This document shows, one piece after another, positions 47,625 through 56,426 of a stretch of DNA of 56,644 nucleotides (positions are counted from its first letter, which is position 1; each line of letters starts with the position of its first letter). Where the stretch lies: NCBI GenBank assembly GCA_902805735.1, contig CADCTW010000085.1:1-56644 (forward strand), read 5' to 3'. A program made the translations under genes and the position numbers. Below the pieces are notes generated by a model. The model saw only the letters and a list, made by a program, of their open reading frames with translations, had not been told where the DNA came from and did no database searches. This DNA is from an uncultured Gemmatimonadota bacterium (GTDB taxonomy: Bacteria; Gemmatimonadota; Gemmatimonadetes; Longimicrobiales; Longimicrobiaceae).

Positions 47625-48114
47625 GGAACGCGCGGGCGTGCCAGGAGTGGCCGAGGCGGGTTTCCCAGCGGCCGGCGCGGATGTCGCCGGCGGTGGTCAC
47701 CGTGTTGTCGAAGACGGGGGTGTCGTCGGTGACCTGGCCGGCGGCGGCGAGGCGGCGGAACTCGGGGCGGGGAACCGAGCGGATCTCGCCGGAGTCGTCG
47801 CGAAAGAAGACGAGAGACGAGTCGCGCAGCGAGACGCCCGTTTGCTCCTCGGCGGCGGCGAGGGCGTGGAAGAGGGAGTCGATGGAGCACCCGGAGACGC
47901 CCGTCGCCCGCTCGTCCGCGGCCACCAGCAGGAAGCGGTCGTGGCGCCAGTCGCGCGCGCCCCGCACCGGCGCCCCGTGCGCCGCCCACCCGTCGATGAA
48001 CCCGTCCACCCCGCGCAGCAGCGACGCGCTCTCCGCCTCCGAGAGCGGGCGTGCAGCCGCGAAAACCCACACCCGCGCATCGTCGGGGACCTGGTCGAAC
48101 GAAACGGCACTCAT
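47599..48114 (-). CDS. Hypothetical protein with a repeat-derived C-terminus
   Basis: An unrecognised 171-residue soluble protein with an alpha/beta pattern (DDARVWVFAAARPLSEAE, FLLVAADERATGVSGCSIDS, SLVFFRDDSGEIRSVPRPEF). It may be related to small proteins encoded beside ABC transporters in other bacteria. AGGAGCG, 8 bases upstream, supports this start. The final NAEAQR and stop are encoded by a family 1 arm. It is in line with the ABC exporter gene 42 bases upstream on the same strand. Confidence 0.7.
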   Translation of the reverse strand: MSAVSFDQVPDDARVWVFAAARPLSEAESASLLRGVDGFIDGWAAHGAPVRGARDWRHDRFLLVAADERATGVSGCSIDSLFHALAAAEEQTGVSLRDSSLVFFRDDSGEIRSVPRPEFRRLAAAGQVTDDTPVFDNTVTTAGDIRAGRWETRLGHSWHARAFPRNAEAQR

Positions 48115-48155
48115 CGCTGTCGCTCCTGGAAAGACGTGTTTCATCGGTACACCGC

Positions 48156-49967
48156 TCACCCCGCCGCGGATCGCACGAACTGCAGCTCGTACAGCCGCGC
48201 GTAGAGGCCGCCGCGGCGGAGGAGCTCGGCGTGGGTGCCGCGCTCGCGCAGCTCGCCGTGGTGCAGCACCAGGATCTGGTCGGCGTGCTGGATGGTGGAG
48301 AGGCGGTGGGCGATGACCAGCGAGGTGCGCCCCCGCATCAGCGTCGCCAGCGCCTCGTCGATCTGCGCCTCCAGCTCCGAATCGACCGACGAGGTGGCCT
48401 CGTCCAGCACCAGCACCTGGGGATCGAAGGCCAGGGCGCGGGCGAAGCTCACGAGCTGCCGCTCGCCCACGGAGAGCGAGGTGCCGCGCTCGCCCAGCGG
48501 CTGCGCGTAGCCGCCGGGAAGGCGCCGCACGAAGCGGTCGGCGCCCACGCGCGCGGCGGCGGCGCGCACTGCCTGGTCCGGGATGTCGTCGCGCCCCAGG
48601 CGGATGTTGCGCTGCACGTCTTCGCTGAAGAGAAAGACGTCCTGCAGCACCAGCGAGATGCGGTCGCGCAGCTCCTTCACCGGCACCCGCGACACCGGCA
48701 CCCCGTCGAACAGGATCTCCCCCCGCTGCGGGTCGTAGAACCGCATCAGCAGGTTGATGATGGTGCTCTTTCCGGCCCCCGTCGCCCCCACGATGGCCAC
48801 CCGCTCCCCCGGCGCCGCGCGGAACGACACCCCCCGCAGCACCCACTGCCCGTCATCCTCCCGCTCCCCGTCGTACCGGAACCACACGTCGCGGAACTCG
48901 ATCTCCCCGCGCCCCGGCACCGGGAGGTGGAGCGGGGCCGCGGGGTCGCGGATCTCCGGCTCCGTGTCCAGCAGCTCGAAGATGCGCTCGGACGACGCCA
49001 TGGCCGCCTGCAGGATGTTGTACTTTTCCGACAGGTCCTGCAGCGGGCGGAAGAAGCGGCGCGTGTACTGGAGGAAGGCGGCCACGGTGCCCACCGTCAT
49101 GGTGCCCCGCAGCGTCTCGCCGCCGCCGTACCACAGGATGAGCGCCAGCGCCACCGCGGTGAGCACCTCGATGACGGGGAAGAAGAGGGCGTAGTAGGTG
49201 ATGGAGCGCAGGTTGGCGTCCAGGTGGTCGCGGTTGATGGCCCCGAAGCGCTCCCGCGCCTCCCGCTCGCGCCCGAAGAGCTGGAGGACGCGCACCCCCG
49301 TTACGCTCTCCTGCAGGTTGGTGTTGATGCGCGCCAGCCGCACGCGGATGTCGCGGTACGCCACGCGGATCAGCGCGCGGAAGACGAAGGTGGCCACCCC
49401 CACCAGCGGGAGCACGGTGAAGGTGACCAGCGCCAGCCGCCAGTCCAGCCGCACCATGGCGGCCAGGATGAACACCAGGGTGAAGATGTCGCCGAAGACG
49501 GTGACGATGCCCGACGAGAAGGCTTCGTTCAGCTGCTCCACGTCGTTGGTCACCCGCGTCATCAGCCGCCCCACCGGGTTGCGGTCGAAATAGCGCAGGG
49601 AAAGCTGCTGGAGGCGGGCGAAGACCTCGGTGCGCAGGTCGAACATCACCCGCTGCCCCAGCCAGGTGGTGAGCAGCGTCTGCCCGTACTCGCACGCGAA
49701 GCCGATGACCAGCGACAGCGCGTAGCCGCCGGCCAGGACCAGCAGGAAGCCGGTGTCGCGGGCCGGGACCGCGTCGTCCAGCGCCAGCTTGGTGAGCCAG
49801 GGCCCCGCGAGCTGCGTGGCCGACTGCACCACCAGCAGCAGCACCGCCACCGCCACCTGGCCGCGGTACGGGCGCAGGTAGCGGACGAGGCGGCGCAGGA
49901 GGTTGGGGTCGTACGCCTTGCTGTGGGCCTCTTCTTCGGCCTGCGCGGCGGAAGCCGTGTCGCTCAT
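48156..49967 (-). CDS. ABC exporter, fused permease and ATPase
   Basis: A 603-residue half-transporter. Six transmembrane helices (about 30-325) precede an ATPase with Walker A GATGAGKSTI, Q-loop LVLQDVFLF, signature LSVGERQLV (Gly-to-Val in the usual LSGGQ), Walker B VLVLDEATSSVD and the H-loop IAHRLST. It is an MdlB/MsbA-like homodimeric or heterodimeric exporter; the substrate is unknown. The altered signature is common in heterodimers, but no partner gene is adjacent. Confidence 0.94.
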   Translation of the reverse strand: MSDTASAAQAEEEAHSKAYDPNLLRRLVRYLRPYRGQVAVAVLLLVVQSATQLAGPWLTKLALDDAVPARDTGFLLVLAGGYALSLVIGFACEYGQTLLTTWLGQRVMFDLRTEVFARLQQLSLRYFDRNPVGRLMTRVTNDVEQLNEAFSSGIVTVFGDIFTLVFILAAMVRLDWRLALVTFTVLPLVGVATFVFRALIRVAYRDIRVRLARINTNLQESVTGVRVLQLFGREREARERFGAINRDHLDANLRSITYYALFFPVIEVLTAVALALILWYGGGETLRGTMTVGTVAAFLQYTRRFFRPLQDLSEKYNILQAAMASSERIFELLDTEPEIRDPAAPLHLPVPGRGEIEFRDVWFRYDGEREDDGQWVLRGVSFRAAPGERVAIVGATGAGKSTIINLLMRFYDPQRGEILFDGVPVSRVPVKELRDRISLVLQDVFLFSEDVQRNIRLGRDDIPDQAVRAAAARVGADRFVRRLPGGYAQPLGERGTSLSVGERQLVSFARALAFDPQVLVLDEATSSVDSELEAQIDEALATLMRGRTSLVIAHRLSTIQHADQILVLHHGELRERGTHAELLRRGGLYARLYELQFVRSAAG

Positions 49968-50052
49968 GGCGTTTTCCGCGCGCTCTTCTCGGGGGTGCTA
50001 AAACCAGGCATGGGCCGAACGTAGCCGCCCCCGGGGCGCCCGGCAACGATGG

Positions 50053-50082
50053 TTGACAAATGGTGGATGGCGGTCATACAGT
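50053..50082 (+). promoter_or_regulatory. Sigma-70-type promoter, distal
   Basis: TTGACA (50053-50058), an 18-base spacer, TACAGT (50077-50082). It is about 160 bases upstream of the chemoreceptor-like gene. Confidence 0.5.
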
Positions 50083-50171
50083 TGTTCAACCTCCCCGGAC
50101 GACCCAAAGCTCCAAGCGGCAACTCCCTGAGAACGGCCTGCGGCCCGTCTGCGCGCGCGGCGCCCGCCGCG

Positions 50172-50201
50172 TTGACAATCATTCATCATACCGGATAGAA
50201 T
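50172..50201 (+). promoter_or_regulatory. Sigma-70-type promoter, proximal
   Basis: TTGACA (50172-50177), an 18-base spacer, TAGAAT (50196-50201), giving a short 5' leader before the ATG at 50241. The AT-rich spacer supports it. Confidence 0.65.
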
Positions 50202-50240
50202 GCGGCACACCCGCCCTTCCCCCTGTAAGCTCCCGCGTCC

Positions 50241-52076
50241 ATGACCGCGCCCTTTTCGTCGGGGTCGCAAGGTGCCGCCCTGGCCACCGCGCCCGAACCG
50301 CCCGCCGCCCAGCAGCGCATCGGCCCCATTCCGGGACCGGAGCGCCGTCCGCCGGGTCCGCGGCAGCGCCGCCGCTTCTCGCCCTTCCGCACGCTCCAGG
50401 AGCAGCTCTGGGTGTTCGGGATCTCGCTGTGCGTGCTGATCCTGGCGGGCGCCGCGTTCAGCTGGTTCACCATCGACCGCATCGTGCACAACGCCGAGTC
50501 GCAGCTCGGCTCGCTGCAGCAGAGCTCGGAGATCGGCACCTCGCTGGAGTCGCTGATCCTGGGGCAGATGAACGCGGGCGAGCGCTACCTGCTGAGCCCC
50601 TCGCCGGCCGTGGAGCAGTCGTTCGCGCAGCAGGGGCGCGAGGCGCACCAGCAGCGCCGCCGCTACCGCGACCTGCGCAACCTCAGCGTGTCCGAGCAGC
50701 AGGAGGTGGCGGCCATCGACGAGCTGCACTCGCAGATCGAGGTGGAGTACGCGCTGGCCCACGCCCAGGCCGACGTGGGCGACCGCGACGGCGCGCTGCG
50801 CCGCGTGGCCGCCGTGCGCCCGCGCACCGAGCAGCTCCAGAGCGCCATCCGCCGCGTGAGCGCCCGGCAGGCCCAGAAGGTCACCACCACCCTGCAGCAG
50901 CTCCGCGACGACGCCTGGAAGCGCAAGGCGCTCCTCCTGGGCCTGTCGCTCTCCGTGGGCCTGCTGGCGCTGGTGGCGGTGCGCGCCACGGTGCGCAGCA
51001 TCACCCTGCCCATGGCGCAGCTCATGGGCTCGGCCGAGATGCTGGGCGCCGGCGACCTGCGCCTGCAGCAGACGGGCCGCGCGGAGATGAAGCGCGAGTT
51101 CGCGGCCCTGTCCGGCGCGTTCGACGGGATGGCGGCCAAGCTCCGCCACATCGTGGGGCAGACGGTCACCACCGCCGAGCGCATCTCCGCCTTCGCGTCG
51201 GACCTGTCCAGCATCAGCGAGGAGGTGGCGGCTTCCAGCGGCGAGGTGGCCACCGCCATGGTGGGGATCGCCAGCGGCGCCGAGAGCCAGTCGCACGGCC
51301 TCCAGGCGGCGCAGGACGCGCTGGGCGAGATGAAGCGCGGCGCCGGCGAGATCTCCAACGCCTCGGTGATGGTGAGCGCGCTGAGCGAGCAGATCTACGT
51401 GGTGGCGGCGGGGAGCCGCAAAGAGGTCTCCATCGCGCTGCAGCGCCTGCTGGAGATCCGCGAGGTGGTGCAGATGTCGGCCAACCAGGTCACGGAGCTG
51501 GAGCAGACCTCGGCGCAGATCGACCGCTTCGTGGAGACGATCACGGGGATCGCGCGGCAGACCAACCTGCTGGCGCTGAACGCCGCCATCGAGGCGGCCC
51601 GCGCCGGCGAGCACGGCCGCGGCTTCGCGGTGGTGGCCGAGGAGGTGCGCAAGCTGGCCGAGGGCTCCGCGCGCGCCGCCCAGGAGGTCGCGCAGAACGT
51701 GGGCGCCATCCGCTCGCGCATCACGGGCGTGGTGGGCACCATGGCGCAGGGGCAGACCAAGGTGGCCGACGTGGAGCACGTCTCCATGGGCGCCGACAGC
51801 GCCCTGGAGCAGATCCTCGCCGCGGTGGACGGGGTGCGCCTGGCCGCCGGCCAGGTGCAGGAGGCCGTGGAGCGCAACCGCTCCGCCATGGACGGCGTGG
51901 AGGCCGCCGTGGCCGAGGTGGCGAGCACCTCCGAGTCCCACGCCGCCAGCGCCGAAGAGGTCTCGGCCGCCGCCGAGGAGCAGTCGGCCGCCACGCAGGA
52001 GATGTCCGCCTCCAGCGCCGAGCTGCTCCACGCAGCCCAGCAGATGCGGGACCTGGTGAGCGAGTTCCGTACTTAA
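50241..52076 (+). CDS. Methyl-accepting chemotaxis-type protein
   Basis: A 611-residue transmembrane receptor. A disordered N-terminus (about 1-50) leads to TM1 (about 58-80), a periplasmic helical sensor (about 80-230), TM2 (about 232-250), a HAMP domain (about 252-305) and a signalling coiled coil. The hairpin tip is [20 protein letters not shown] with [18 protein letters not shown]. No CheA/CheW genes lie nearby. Two consensus promoters precede it. It could feed a chemotaxis or type IV pilus pathway elsewhere. Confidence 0.93.
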   Translation: MTAPFSSGSQGAALATAPEPPAAQQRIGPIPGPERRPPGPRQRRRFSPFRTLQEQLWVFGISLCVLILAGAAFSWFTIDRIVHNAESQLGSLQQSSEIGTSLESLILGQMNAGERYLLSPSPAVEQSFAQQGREAHQQRRRYRDLRNLSVSEQQEVAAIDELHSQIEVEYALAHAQADVGDRDGALRRVAAVRPRTEQLQSAIRRVSARQAQKVTTTLQQLRDDAWKRKALLLGLSLSVGLLALVAVRATVRSITLPMAQLMGSAEMLGAGDLRLQQTGRAEMKREFAALSGAFDGMAAKLRHIVGQTVTTAERISAFASDLSSISEEVAASSGEVATAMVGIASGAESQSHGLQAAQDALGEMKRGAGEISNASVMVSALSEQIYVVAAGSRKEVSIALQRLLEIREVVQMSANQVTELEQTSAQIDRFVETITGIARQTNLLALNAAIEAARAGEHGRGFAVVAEEVRKLAEGSARAAQEVAQNVGAIRSRITGVVGTMAQGQTKVADVEHVSMGADSALEQILAAVDGVRLAAGQVQEAVERNRSAMDGVEAAVAEVASTSESHAASAEEVSAAAEEQSAATQEMSASSAELLHAAQQMRDLVSEFRT

Positions 52077-52082
52077 ACAGAT

Positions 52083-52146
52083 TGGCTCACACAGAGACAC
52101 AGAGGCACAGAGACGAACTTCATCTCTGTGCCTCTGTGTCTTCGGG
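52083..52146. repeat. Family 1 palindrome, right arm truncated
   Basis: The arms pair well until the outer right end, where TCTCTGTGTGAG is replaced by TTCGGGC. It lies between the receptor and the toxin-antitoxin operon. Confidence 0.88.
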
Positions 52147-52204
52147 CTTGTTTTGTGGGGGTGCGCGCTACATCTTTTGTTGCGGGCATCTCAGGGGAGG
52201 GTTT

Positions 52205-52564
52205 ATGGGGCGGACACGGTCTTCGGCGGCGCGGGCGCTGCGGGCGGCGGAGCGGCTGGACAGCATCGCAAGTGTGCTGGGAAGCGACGCCGCCGTGGCG
52301 GAGGTGCTCGGGGTGAGCCGGGCGCAGCCAGGGCGGTGGAGGGAAGGGCAGGCGCCCGATCCGGACAACCGGGACCGGATCATCGGCCTCGATGCGGTCA
52401 TCGCGCTCCTGTCGGGGTTCCTGGCCGAGTCCTCGATTCCTAAGTGGCTCAACGGCGTCAACGCGCACCTGGACAACCGGCGGCCCATCAGCGTCTTGAG
52501 GGAGGGACGTGTGTCTGACGTGATCGCCGCGATCGAGGCGCAGAAGAGCGGGGCTTTCGCGTGA
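52205..52564 (+). CDS. Xre/ParS-type antitoxin of a RES toxin system
   Basis: A 119-residue protein with an N-terminal helix-turn-helix-like region (VAEVLGVSRAQPGRWREGQAP) and a C-terminal toxin-binding DUF2384-like region (about 60-119). It should neutralise the RES toxin encoded downstream and repress the operon. GGGGAGGG precedes the ATG. Its TGA overlaps the GTG of the toxin gene (GTGA). Confidence 0.85.
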   Translation: MGRTRSSAARALRAAERLDSIASVLGSDAAVAEVLGVSRAQPGRWREGQAPDPDNRDRIIGLDAVIALLSGFLAESSIPKWLNGVNAHLDNRRPISVLREGRVSDVIAAIEAQKSGAFA

Positions 52565-53130
52565 ATCCCGTCCCACTCTGGAGGGTGTTCCCCTGGGATC
52601 CGGCGTCGGCGGAGGGCGAGCGGTTCTCCGCCGCTTTCGTTCCGGGCGGCCAGGGACGGAGCCGCTTCGACCTGCCGGGCAATCCGCTGGGGGTGATCTA
52701 CCTGGCGGAGAGCGAGGAGCACGCCGTCGCGGAGATGATCCAGGGCTTCCGCAACTCCCCGCATCCACTCACCGACGACGATCTCACCGCGTGGGGCCAC
52801 CGCCTGGCGCTGGCGCGCGTCACCCTCGCGGACGCCGCGTGGCCGAGGATCGCGGACCTGTGCGACCCCGGCGTGCTGGACGCGCTCCACATCACCGCCG
52901 ACCAGCCCCCGCTGCGCGACCGCGGCCGGACGCAGGCGATCGCCGCGGCGCTTCACCGGGACGGACATGCCGGGCTCCGCTGGTGGTCCGCCTTCTGGGG
53001 CGAGTGGCACACCACCGTGCTGTTCCGCGAGCGGCTGCCCCCGGATGCGCTCACTTACGGCCCTCCCGAGCCCCTGGATGCCTCGAACCCGCACGTCGCG
53101 GAAGCCGCCCGGCTGCTCGACATCGGCTGA
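52561..53130 (+). CDS. RES-domain toxin (NAD+-degrading)
   Basis: A 189-residue RES-domain protein. The Arg of PLWRVFPWDP, the Glu of VIYLAESEEHAVAE and downstream Ser residues form the RES active-site set. Characterised RES toxins deplete NAD+. The GTG start overlaps the antitoxin stop, and a family 1 palindrome plus a T-run follows, likely ending the operon. Confidence 0.87.
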   Translation: MNPVPLWRVFPWDPASAEGERFSAAFVPGGQGRSRFDLPGNPLGVIYLAESEEHAVAEMIQGFRNSPHPLTDDDLTAWGHRLALARVTLADAAWPRIADLCDPGVLDALHITADQPPLRDRGRTQAIAAALHRDGHAGLRWWSAFWGEWHTTVLFRERLPPDALTYGPPEPLDASNPHVAEAARLLDIG

Positions 53131-53136
53131 ACCGAA

Positions 53137-53201
53137 AAGACACAGAGGCACAGAGATGAACTTCATCTCTGTGCCTCTGTGTCTCTGTGTGAGATTTTTT
53201 T
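53137..53201. repeat. Family 1 palindrome followed by seven T residues (candidate terminator)
   Basis: A long stem-loop (AGACACAGAGGCACAGAGAT facing its complement) is followed by GTGTGAGA and T7 (53195-53201), giving an intrinsic-terminator form for the RES operon. The minus-strand gene's TAA stop (53200-53202) overlaps the T-run. Confidence 0.85.
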
Positions 53202-54357
53202 AGCCGACCGGCGAGAGGCGGTGTTCGTGGATCACGACGTTGCGCTGCGCCAGGGCATCGATGTAGGCGGCGGCGGGCATGCACTCGTCGGGGGTCCAGA
53301 CGCCGGGCTCGATGTCGCCGGCGGCCTGCAGGGCGGCGGTGATGGCCAGGGAGAATCCCGTGGTGCGCATCATCGCCGTGATCCCCGTCTGCGGGTCGAA
53401 GCGGTCCAGCAGGTCCCAGCGCAGAAGGGTGGGGACGCCGTCCTTGTCGCCCTCGGCCTCCACGCGCAGGGCCACCAGGTCCGGGCTCTCGCGGTAGTCC
53501 TTGCGCAGCTTGGGGCCCACGACGGAGATGAACAGGTCGCGCGGCGCCACCTTCTGCCCCTTCACCTCCACCGGCTCCAGCCCCAGCAGGCCCAGGTCGC
53601 GGATGGTCTCCATGGCCCTGGCGTGGCCCGGGTAACGGAGCGTCTTGTACTCCATGGAGGGGATCTGCCCCTCGTAGCGCTGCGCCATCGCCGAGAGGCC
53701 GCCCGCGGTGTGGAAGGCCTCCAGGGTGCCGGCGCCCGCGAAGGAGAGCTCCTCGATCTCGCTGAGGGCCGCCACCTGCAGCGGGCGCCCGTCGCGCAGC
53801 ACCCACGACAGGGTGGTGTAGTAGTCCAGCACCCCTTCCAGCGAGTAGACGATCTGGTAGTTGAGCGGGGGCTGCGGGTTCTGGGGGAGGCCGCCCACGT
53901 AGATGCGCACCGCGCGGGTGGTGTCCAGGCTGCGGATGCCGTGCTCGGCCAGGATGTTCACCATCCCCGGCGCCAGCCCGCAGTCCGGGATCACGCTCAG
54001 CCCCTTTTCCCGCGCGCGCTCGTGCAGCCCCTTCTGCTGCAGCACGATCTCGGTGTTGCCGCCCAGGTCGCAGAAGTGCGCGCCGGAATCCACGGCCGCT
54101 ACGGCCATCCCCAGGTTGAAGTAGTACGGGAACGCGCTCATCACCGCGGACACGCCTTCCATGGCGTCGCGGATGCCGGTGCGGTCGTTGGCGTCCACCC
54201 GCTGCACGCTCAGGCGCCCGCCGATGTACGGGTGCAGAAAGGCGGGAAGCGAGTCCACGGCGAGGTCGGCGATCACCACCTCGTGATCCGTGTTGGCCAG
54301 CAGGTCGTAGGCACACGCAGAACCCTGCAGGCCCGCGCCGAGCACGAGCATCCGCAT
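53200..54357 (-). CDS. Saccharopine dehydrogenase family protein
   Basis: A 385-residue NAD(P)-dependent oxidoreductase. The N-terminal Rossmann fold starts RMLVLGAGLQGSACAYDLL, followed by VSAVMSAFPYYFNLGMAVAA, DLGGNTEIV and PDCGLAPGMVNILAEH. It resembles lysine-pathway saccharopine/LYS9-type enzymes and their homospermidine or carboxynorspermidine relatives. The substrate cannot be fixed from sequence alone. Stand-alone gene. Confidence 0.9.
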   Translation of the reverse strand: MRMLVLGAGLQGSACAYDLLANTDHEVVIADLAVDSLPAFLHPYIGGRLSVQRVDANDRTGIRDAMEGVSAVMSAFPYYFNLGMAVAAVDSGAHFCDLGGNTEIVLQQKGLHERAREKGLSVIPDCGLAPGMVNILAEHGIRSLDTTRAVRIYVGGLPQNPQPPLNYQIVYSLEGVLDYYTTLSWVLRDGRPLQVAALSEIEELSFAGAGTLEAFHTAGGLSAMAQRYEGQIPSMEYKTLRYPGHARAMETIRDLGLLGLEPVEVKGQKVAPRDLFISVVGPKLRKDYRESPDLVALRVEAEGDKDGVPTLLRWDLLDRFDPQTGITAMMRTTGFSLAITAALQAAGDIEPGVWTPDECMPAAAYIDALAQRNVVIHEHRLSPVG

Positions 54358-54396
54358 ACGGTCAGCTCCTGTCCAGAAGACGGTTTGGGAACGAAG

Positions 54397-54435
54397 AAAA
54401 GGGCCGCGCGCCGCCGTTTCCGGGCTCGCGGCGCG
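54397..54435 (-). terminator. Intrinsic-type terminator on the minus strand
   Basis: CGCGCCGC (54407-54414) pairs with GCGGCGCG (54428-54435). On the minus strand the stem is followed by GGCCC and TTTTCTTCGTT. It is placed to end the HAD/metalloenzyme operon before the saccharopine-type gene. Confidence 0.55.
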
Positions 54436-54470
54436 GGAAGATAGCGGGGGCGGGCGGGCTGCGCAAAAGC

Positions 54471-54504
54471 TGGCTCACACAGAGGCAGAGAGACACGGAG
54501 AGAA
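54471..54504. repeat. Family 1, solitary left arm
   Basis: TGGCTCACACAGAGGCAGAGAGACACGGAGAG; no right arm. It sits next to the HAD gene's stop. Confidence 0.75.
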
Positions 54505-54510
54505 GCGCTT

Positions 54511-55167
54511 CTATCGTTCGTCCAGGAGCCTCAGTACGCCGTCCTGGCGGTCCAGCAGGAAGTCGGGGGCGGCTTCGTCCAGGGCGGCGCGCGGGAAGGG
54601 GCCCCAGAGGACGCCGGCGGTGCGGGTGCTGGCGGCGCGGCCCGCGGCCACGTCGTGGGGGGAGTCGCCCACGAAGAGCGCTTCGGCGGCGGGGACGCCC
54701 AGGTGCCGCAGGGCGAGGAGGACGGGCTCGGGGTGGGGCTTGGCGTGGGCCACGTCTTCGGGGGTGATGATGACCTGGAAGTGGCGCGAGAGGCCGCATA
54801 CGTCCAGGCCGCGCAGCGTGGCGCGGCGCAGGCGGCTGGTGACGATCGCCATGGGGACGCCACGGCGCGACAGCTCCGCCAGCACCTCCTCGGCACCGGG
54901 AAAGGGGCGCAGCTCGGCGTCGAAGAGCTCGTCCTGGTGCGTGCGATAGGTCTCCAGCATCGCCTCCGTCTCCTCCGGCGTGCGGGCGAAACGGGCGATC
55001 TGGTCCGTGAGAGGCGTGCCGAAGCCGCTCAGCCACTCCTCGTCCGGGGGGCACTCGCCCAGGTGCGTGGACATGGTGTGGCGGTAGCAGCGCATGATCA
55101 GCTCGGTGCTGTCCGCCAGCGTGCCGTCGAAGTCGTAGAGGACGGCGCGGATGGGTGCAGGATTCAC
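54511..55167 (-). CDS. HAD-superfamily hydrolase (PpaX/Gph-like)
   Basis: A 218-residue phosphatase of the haloacid dehalogenase superfamily. Motif I is YDFDGTLADST with the nucleophilic Asp, motif II IVTSRLR, motif III with the Lys of HAKPHPEP, and motif IV GDSPHDVAAG. The helical cap matches pyrophosphatase/phosphoglycolate-phosphatase types. The GTG start overlaps the stop of the upstream gene (GTGA), so the two are co-translated. Confidence 0.9.
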   Translation of the reverse strand: MNPAPIRAVLYDFDGTLADSTELIMRCYRHTMSTHLGECPPDEEWLSGFGTPLTDQIARFARTPEETEAMLETYRTHQDELFDAELRPFPGAEEVLAELSRRGVPMAIVTSRLRRATLRGLDVCGLSRHFQVIITPEDVAHAKPHPEPVLLALRHLGVPAAEALFVGDSPHDVAAGRAASTRTAGVLWGPFPRAALDEAAPDFLLDRQDGVLRLLDER

Positions 55168-56102
55168 GGTGTCGTCGGTTCGATGCCAAGAAGGGCCAGG
55201 ATGGCCGGCGTCACGTCCGCGATGGAGCGGATGCGCTCCGCCAGCGCCTCGCGGCCGGGGCCCAGCGCCAGGACCGGCACGGGGTTCAGGGTGTGGCCTT
55301 CGCGCACGTCTTCCACGTTGCCGTGGTCGCTGGAGACCACCAGCAGCGTGTCCGGCGCGAGGGCGCCGGCCAGCCCGCCCAGGAAAGCGTCCACCCGCTC
55401 CAGCGCGGCCACGGCGCCCTCCATGCCGCCGCGGTGGCCCGCGTGGTCCGTGTCGTAGTGCGCAAAGAGCGTGACGTGTGCGGCCGCGGCGATGGCGGCC
55501 AGGTTGCGGCCCGCCTGCTCGGCCGTGACCGCCGGCACCTCGGCCGTGCGCTCGCGCCAGCGGTGGTTGGTGATGGAGGAGGCCACGGCCTCGCCCGCCG
55601 CGAGCTGGGGGACGTCGCGGGTGAGGACGCCGGCGGCGCGCGCGGCCAGGGGCGGGGCGGCCGGGCGGCGGAAGATGCGCGGGTCCGCCTCGATCAGCGC
55701 CACCGGGTACGCGTTGGCGAAGGCCGCGACGAGGCCGCCCGCCCGCGCGCGGGCCAGCAGGTTCTCCGCCGCCAGCATCTCGCGGAGCCCGGTGGGCACC
55801 CAGGGGCCGAAGTGCCGCCCGTACAGCGCCGCCGCGTTGCGCCCGGTGAGGAGTGTCGTCTGGCCCGTTCCGCTCTGCGGGATGCCGTCGATGCCCAGCG
55901 TGGCGTCCGCCGCCACCAGCACCGCGCGCTCCGCCACGACGGGGCCGCCGTCCAGTGCCTCGGCCACCGGCAGGCGGCCGCCGAGGAGCTCCCGGATGCG
56001 CGGGAGGTGCGCGGCGGCGAACGGGTTGGCCTCCGGGTCCGCCGGTCCGATGCCGACGCCGTCCAGGAAGACGAGGAGCGCGCGGTGGGGCTCAGCGGGC
56101 AT
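55164..56102 (-). CDS. Alkaline phosphatase-superfamily metalloenzyme (iPGM/DeoB-like)
   Basis: A 312-residue protein with the metalloenzyme fold shared by cofactor-independent phosphoglycerate mutase and phosphopentomutase. LLVFLDGVGIGPADPEANPF carries the first metal-binding Asp, GIPQSGTGQTTLLTG the nucleophilic Ser or Thr region, FAHYDTDHAGHRG and VVSSDHGNVED the later metal ligands. It is shorter than either enzyme, and the role is unknown. The start MPAEPHRALLV excludes an upstream Met in less conserved sequence. It overlaps the HAD gene by 4 bases. Confidence 0.85.
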   Translation of the reverse strand: MPAEPHRALLVFLDGVGIGPADPEANPFAAAHLPRIRELLGGRLPVAEALDGGPVVAERAVLVAADATLGIDGIPQSGTGQTTLLTGRNAAALYGRHFGPWVPTGLREMLAAENLLARARAGGLVAAFANAYPVALIEADPRIFRRPAAPPLAARAAGVLTRDVPQLAAGEAVASSITNHRWRERTAEVPAVTAEQAGRNLAAIAAAAHVTLFAHYDTDHAGHRGGMEGAVAALERVDAFLGGLAGALAPDTLLVVSSDHGNVEDVREGHTLNPVPVLALGPGREALAERIRSIADVTPAILALLGIEPTTP

Positions 56103-56172
56103 GCTCAGATCGCCCTCCGGGGGACTCACGCGGCCCGGGAGCACCGGTGGCGGAAGCCGGCATCGCAGCCTG

Positions 56173-56298
56173 GCGGTTGAAACCGCGGCAACGACAGCAC
56201 GAAGTCCGCCTTCGCGGACTGGTCTGCCAGGACCAGCCGCAACCGTACAGTCCCCGCAGGGGGACTTCGTGCAGTTGTTGCCGCGACTTCAGTCGCCG
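56173..56298. repeat. Family 4 inverted repeat, second copy
   Basis: CCGCGGCAACGACAGCACGA then GAAGTCCGCCTTCGCGGACT in the left half faces GTCCCCGCAGGGGGACTTCG and TTGTTGCCGCGACTTCAGTC in the right half. The outer parts match the copy at 42002-42130 closely; the centre differs. Confidence 0.8.
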
Positions 56299-56364
56299 CG
56301 ACTCGGGGAGCCGCACGGAGGCAGGGGGCATGGCCGGAATCTACCTCCGCCCGATGTGCCCCGG

Positions 56365-56404
56365 CAAACGAAGAAGGCCGCCGCTCCGGATGGGAGCGGC
56401 GGCC
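56365..56404 (-). terminator. Intrinsic terminator of the LysM gene
   Basis: GGCCGCCGCTCC (56376-56387) pairs perfectly with GGAGCGGCGGCC (56393-56404) around a 5-base loop. On the minus strand the stem is followed by TTCTTCGTTT, a T-rich tail 22 bases after the LysM stop. Confidence 0.75.
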
Positions 56405-56426
56405 CTGGGGGCGCTGCGGAGCAGGC

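Larger units (their letters stand above)
56103..56426. other. Intergenic region with a family 4 repeat and a terminator
   Basis: Between the metalloenzyme and LysM genes, no gene is seen. The region holds a family 4 element (56173-56298) and a strong terminator for the LysM gene (56365-56404). Confidence 0.7.
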
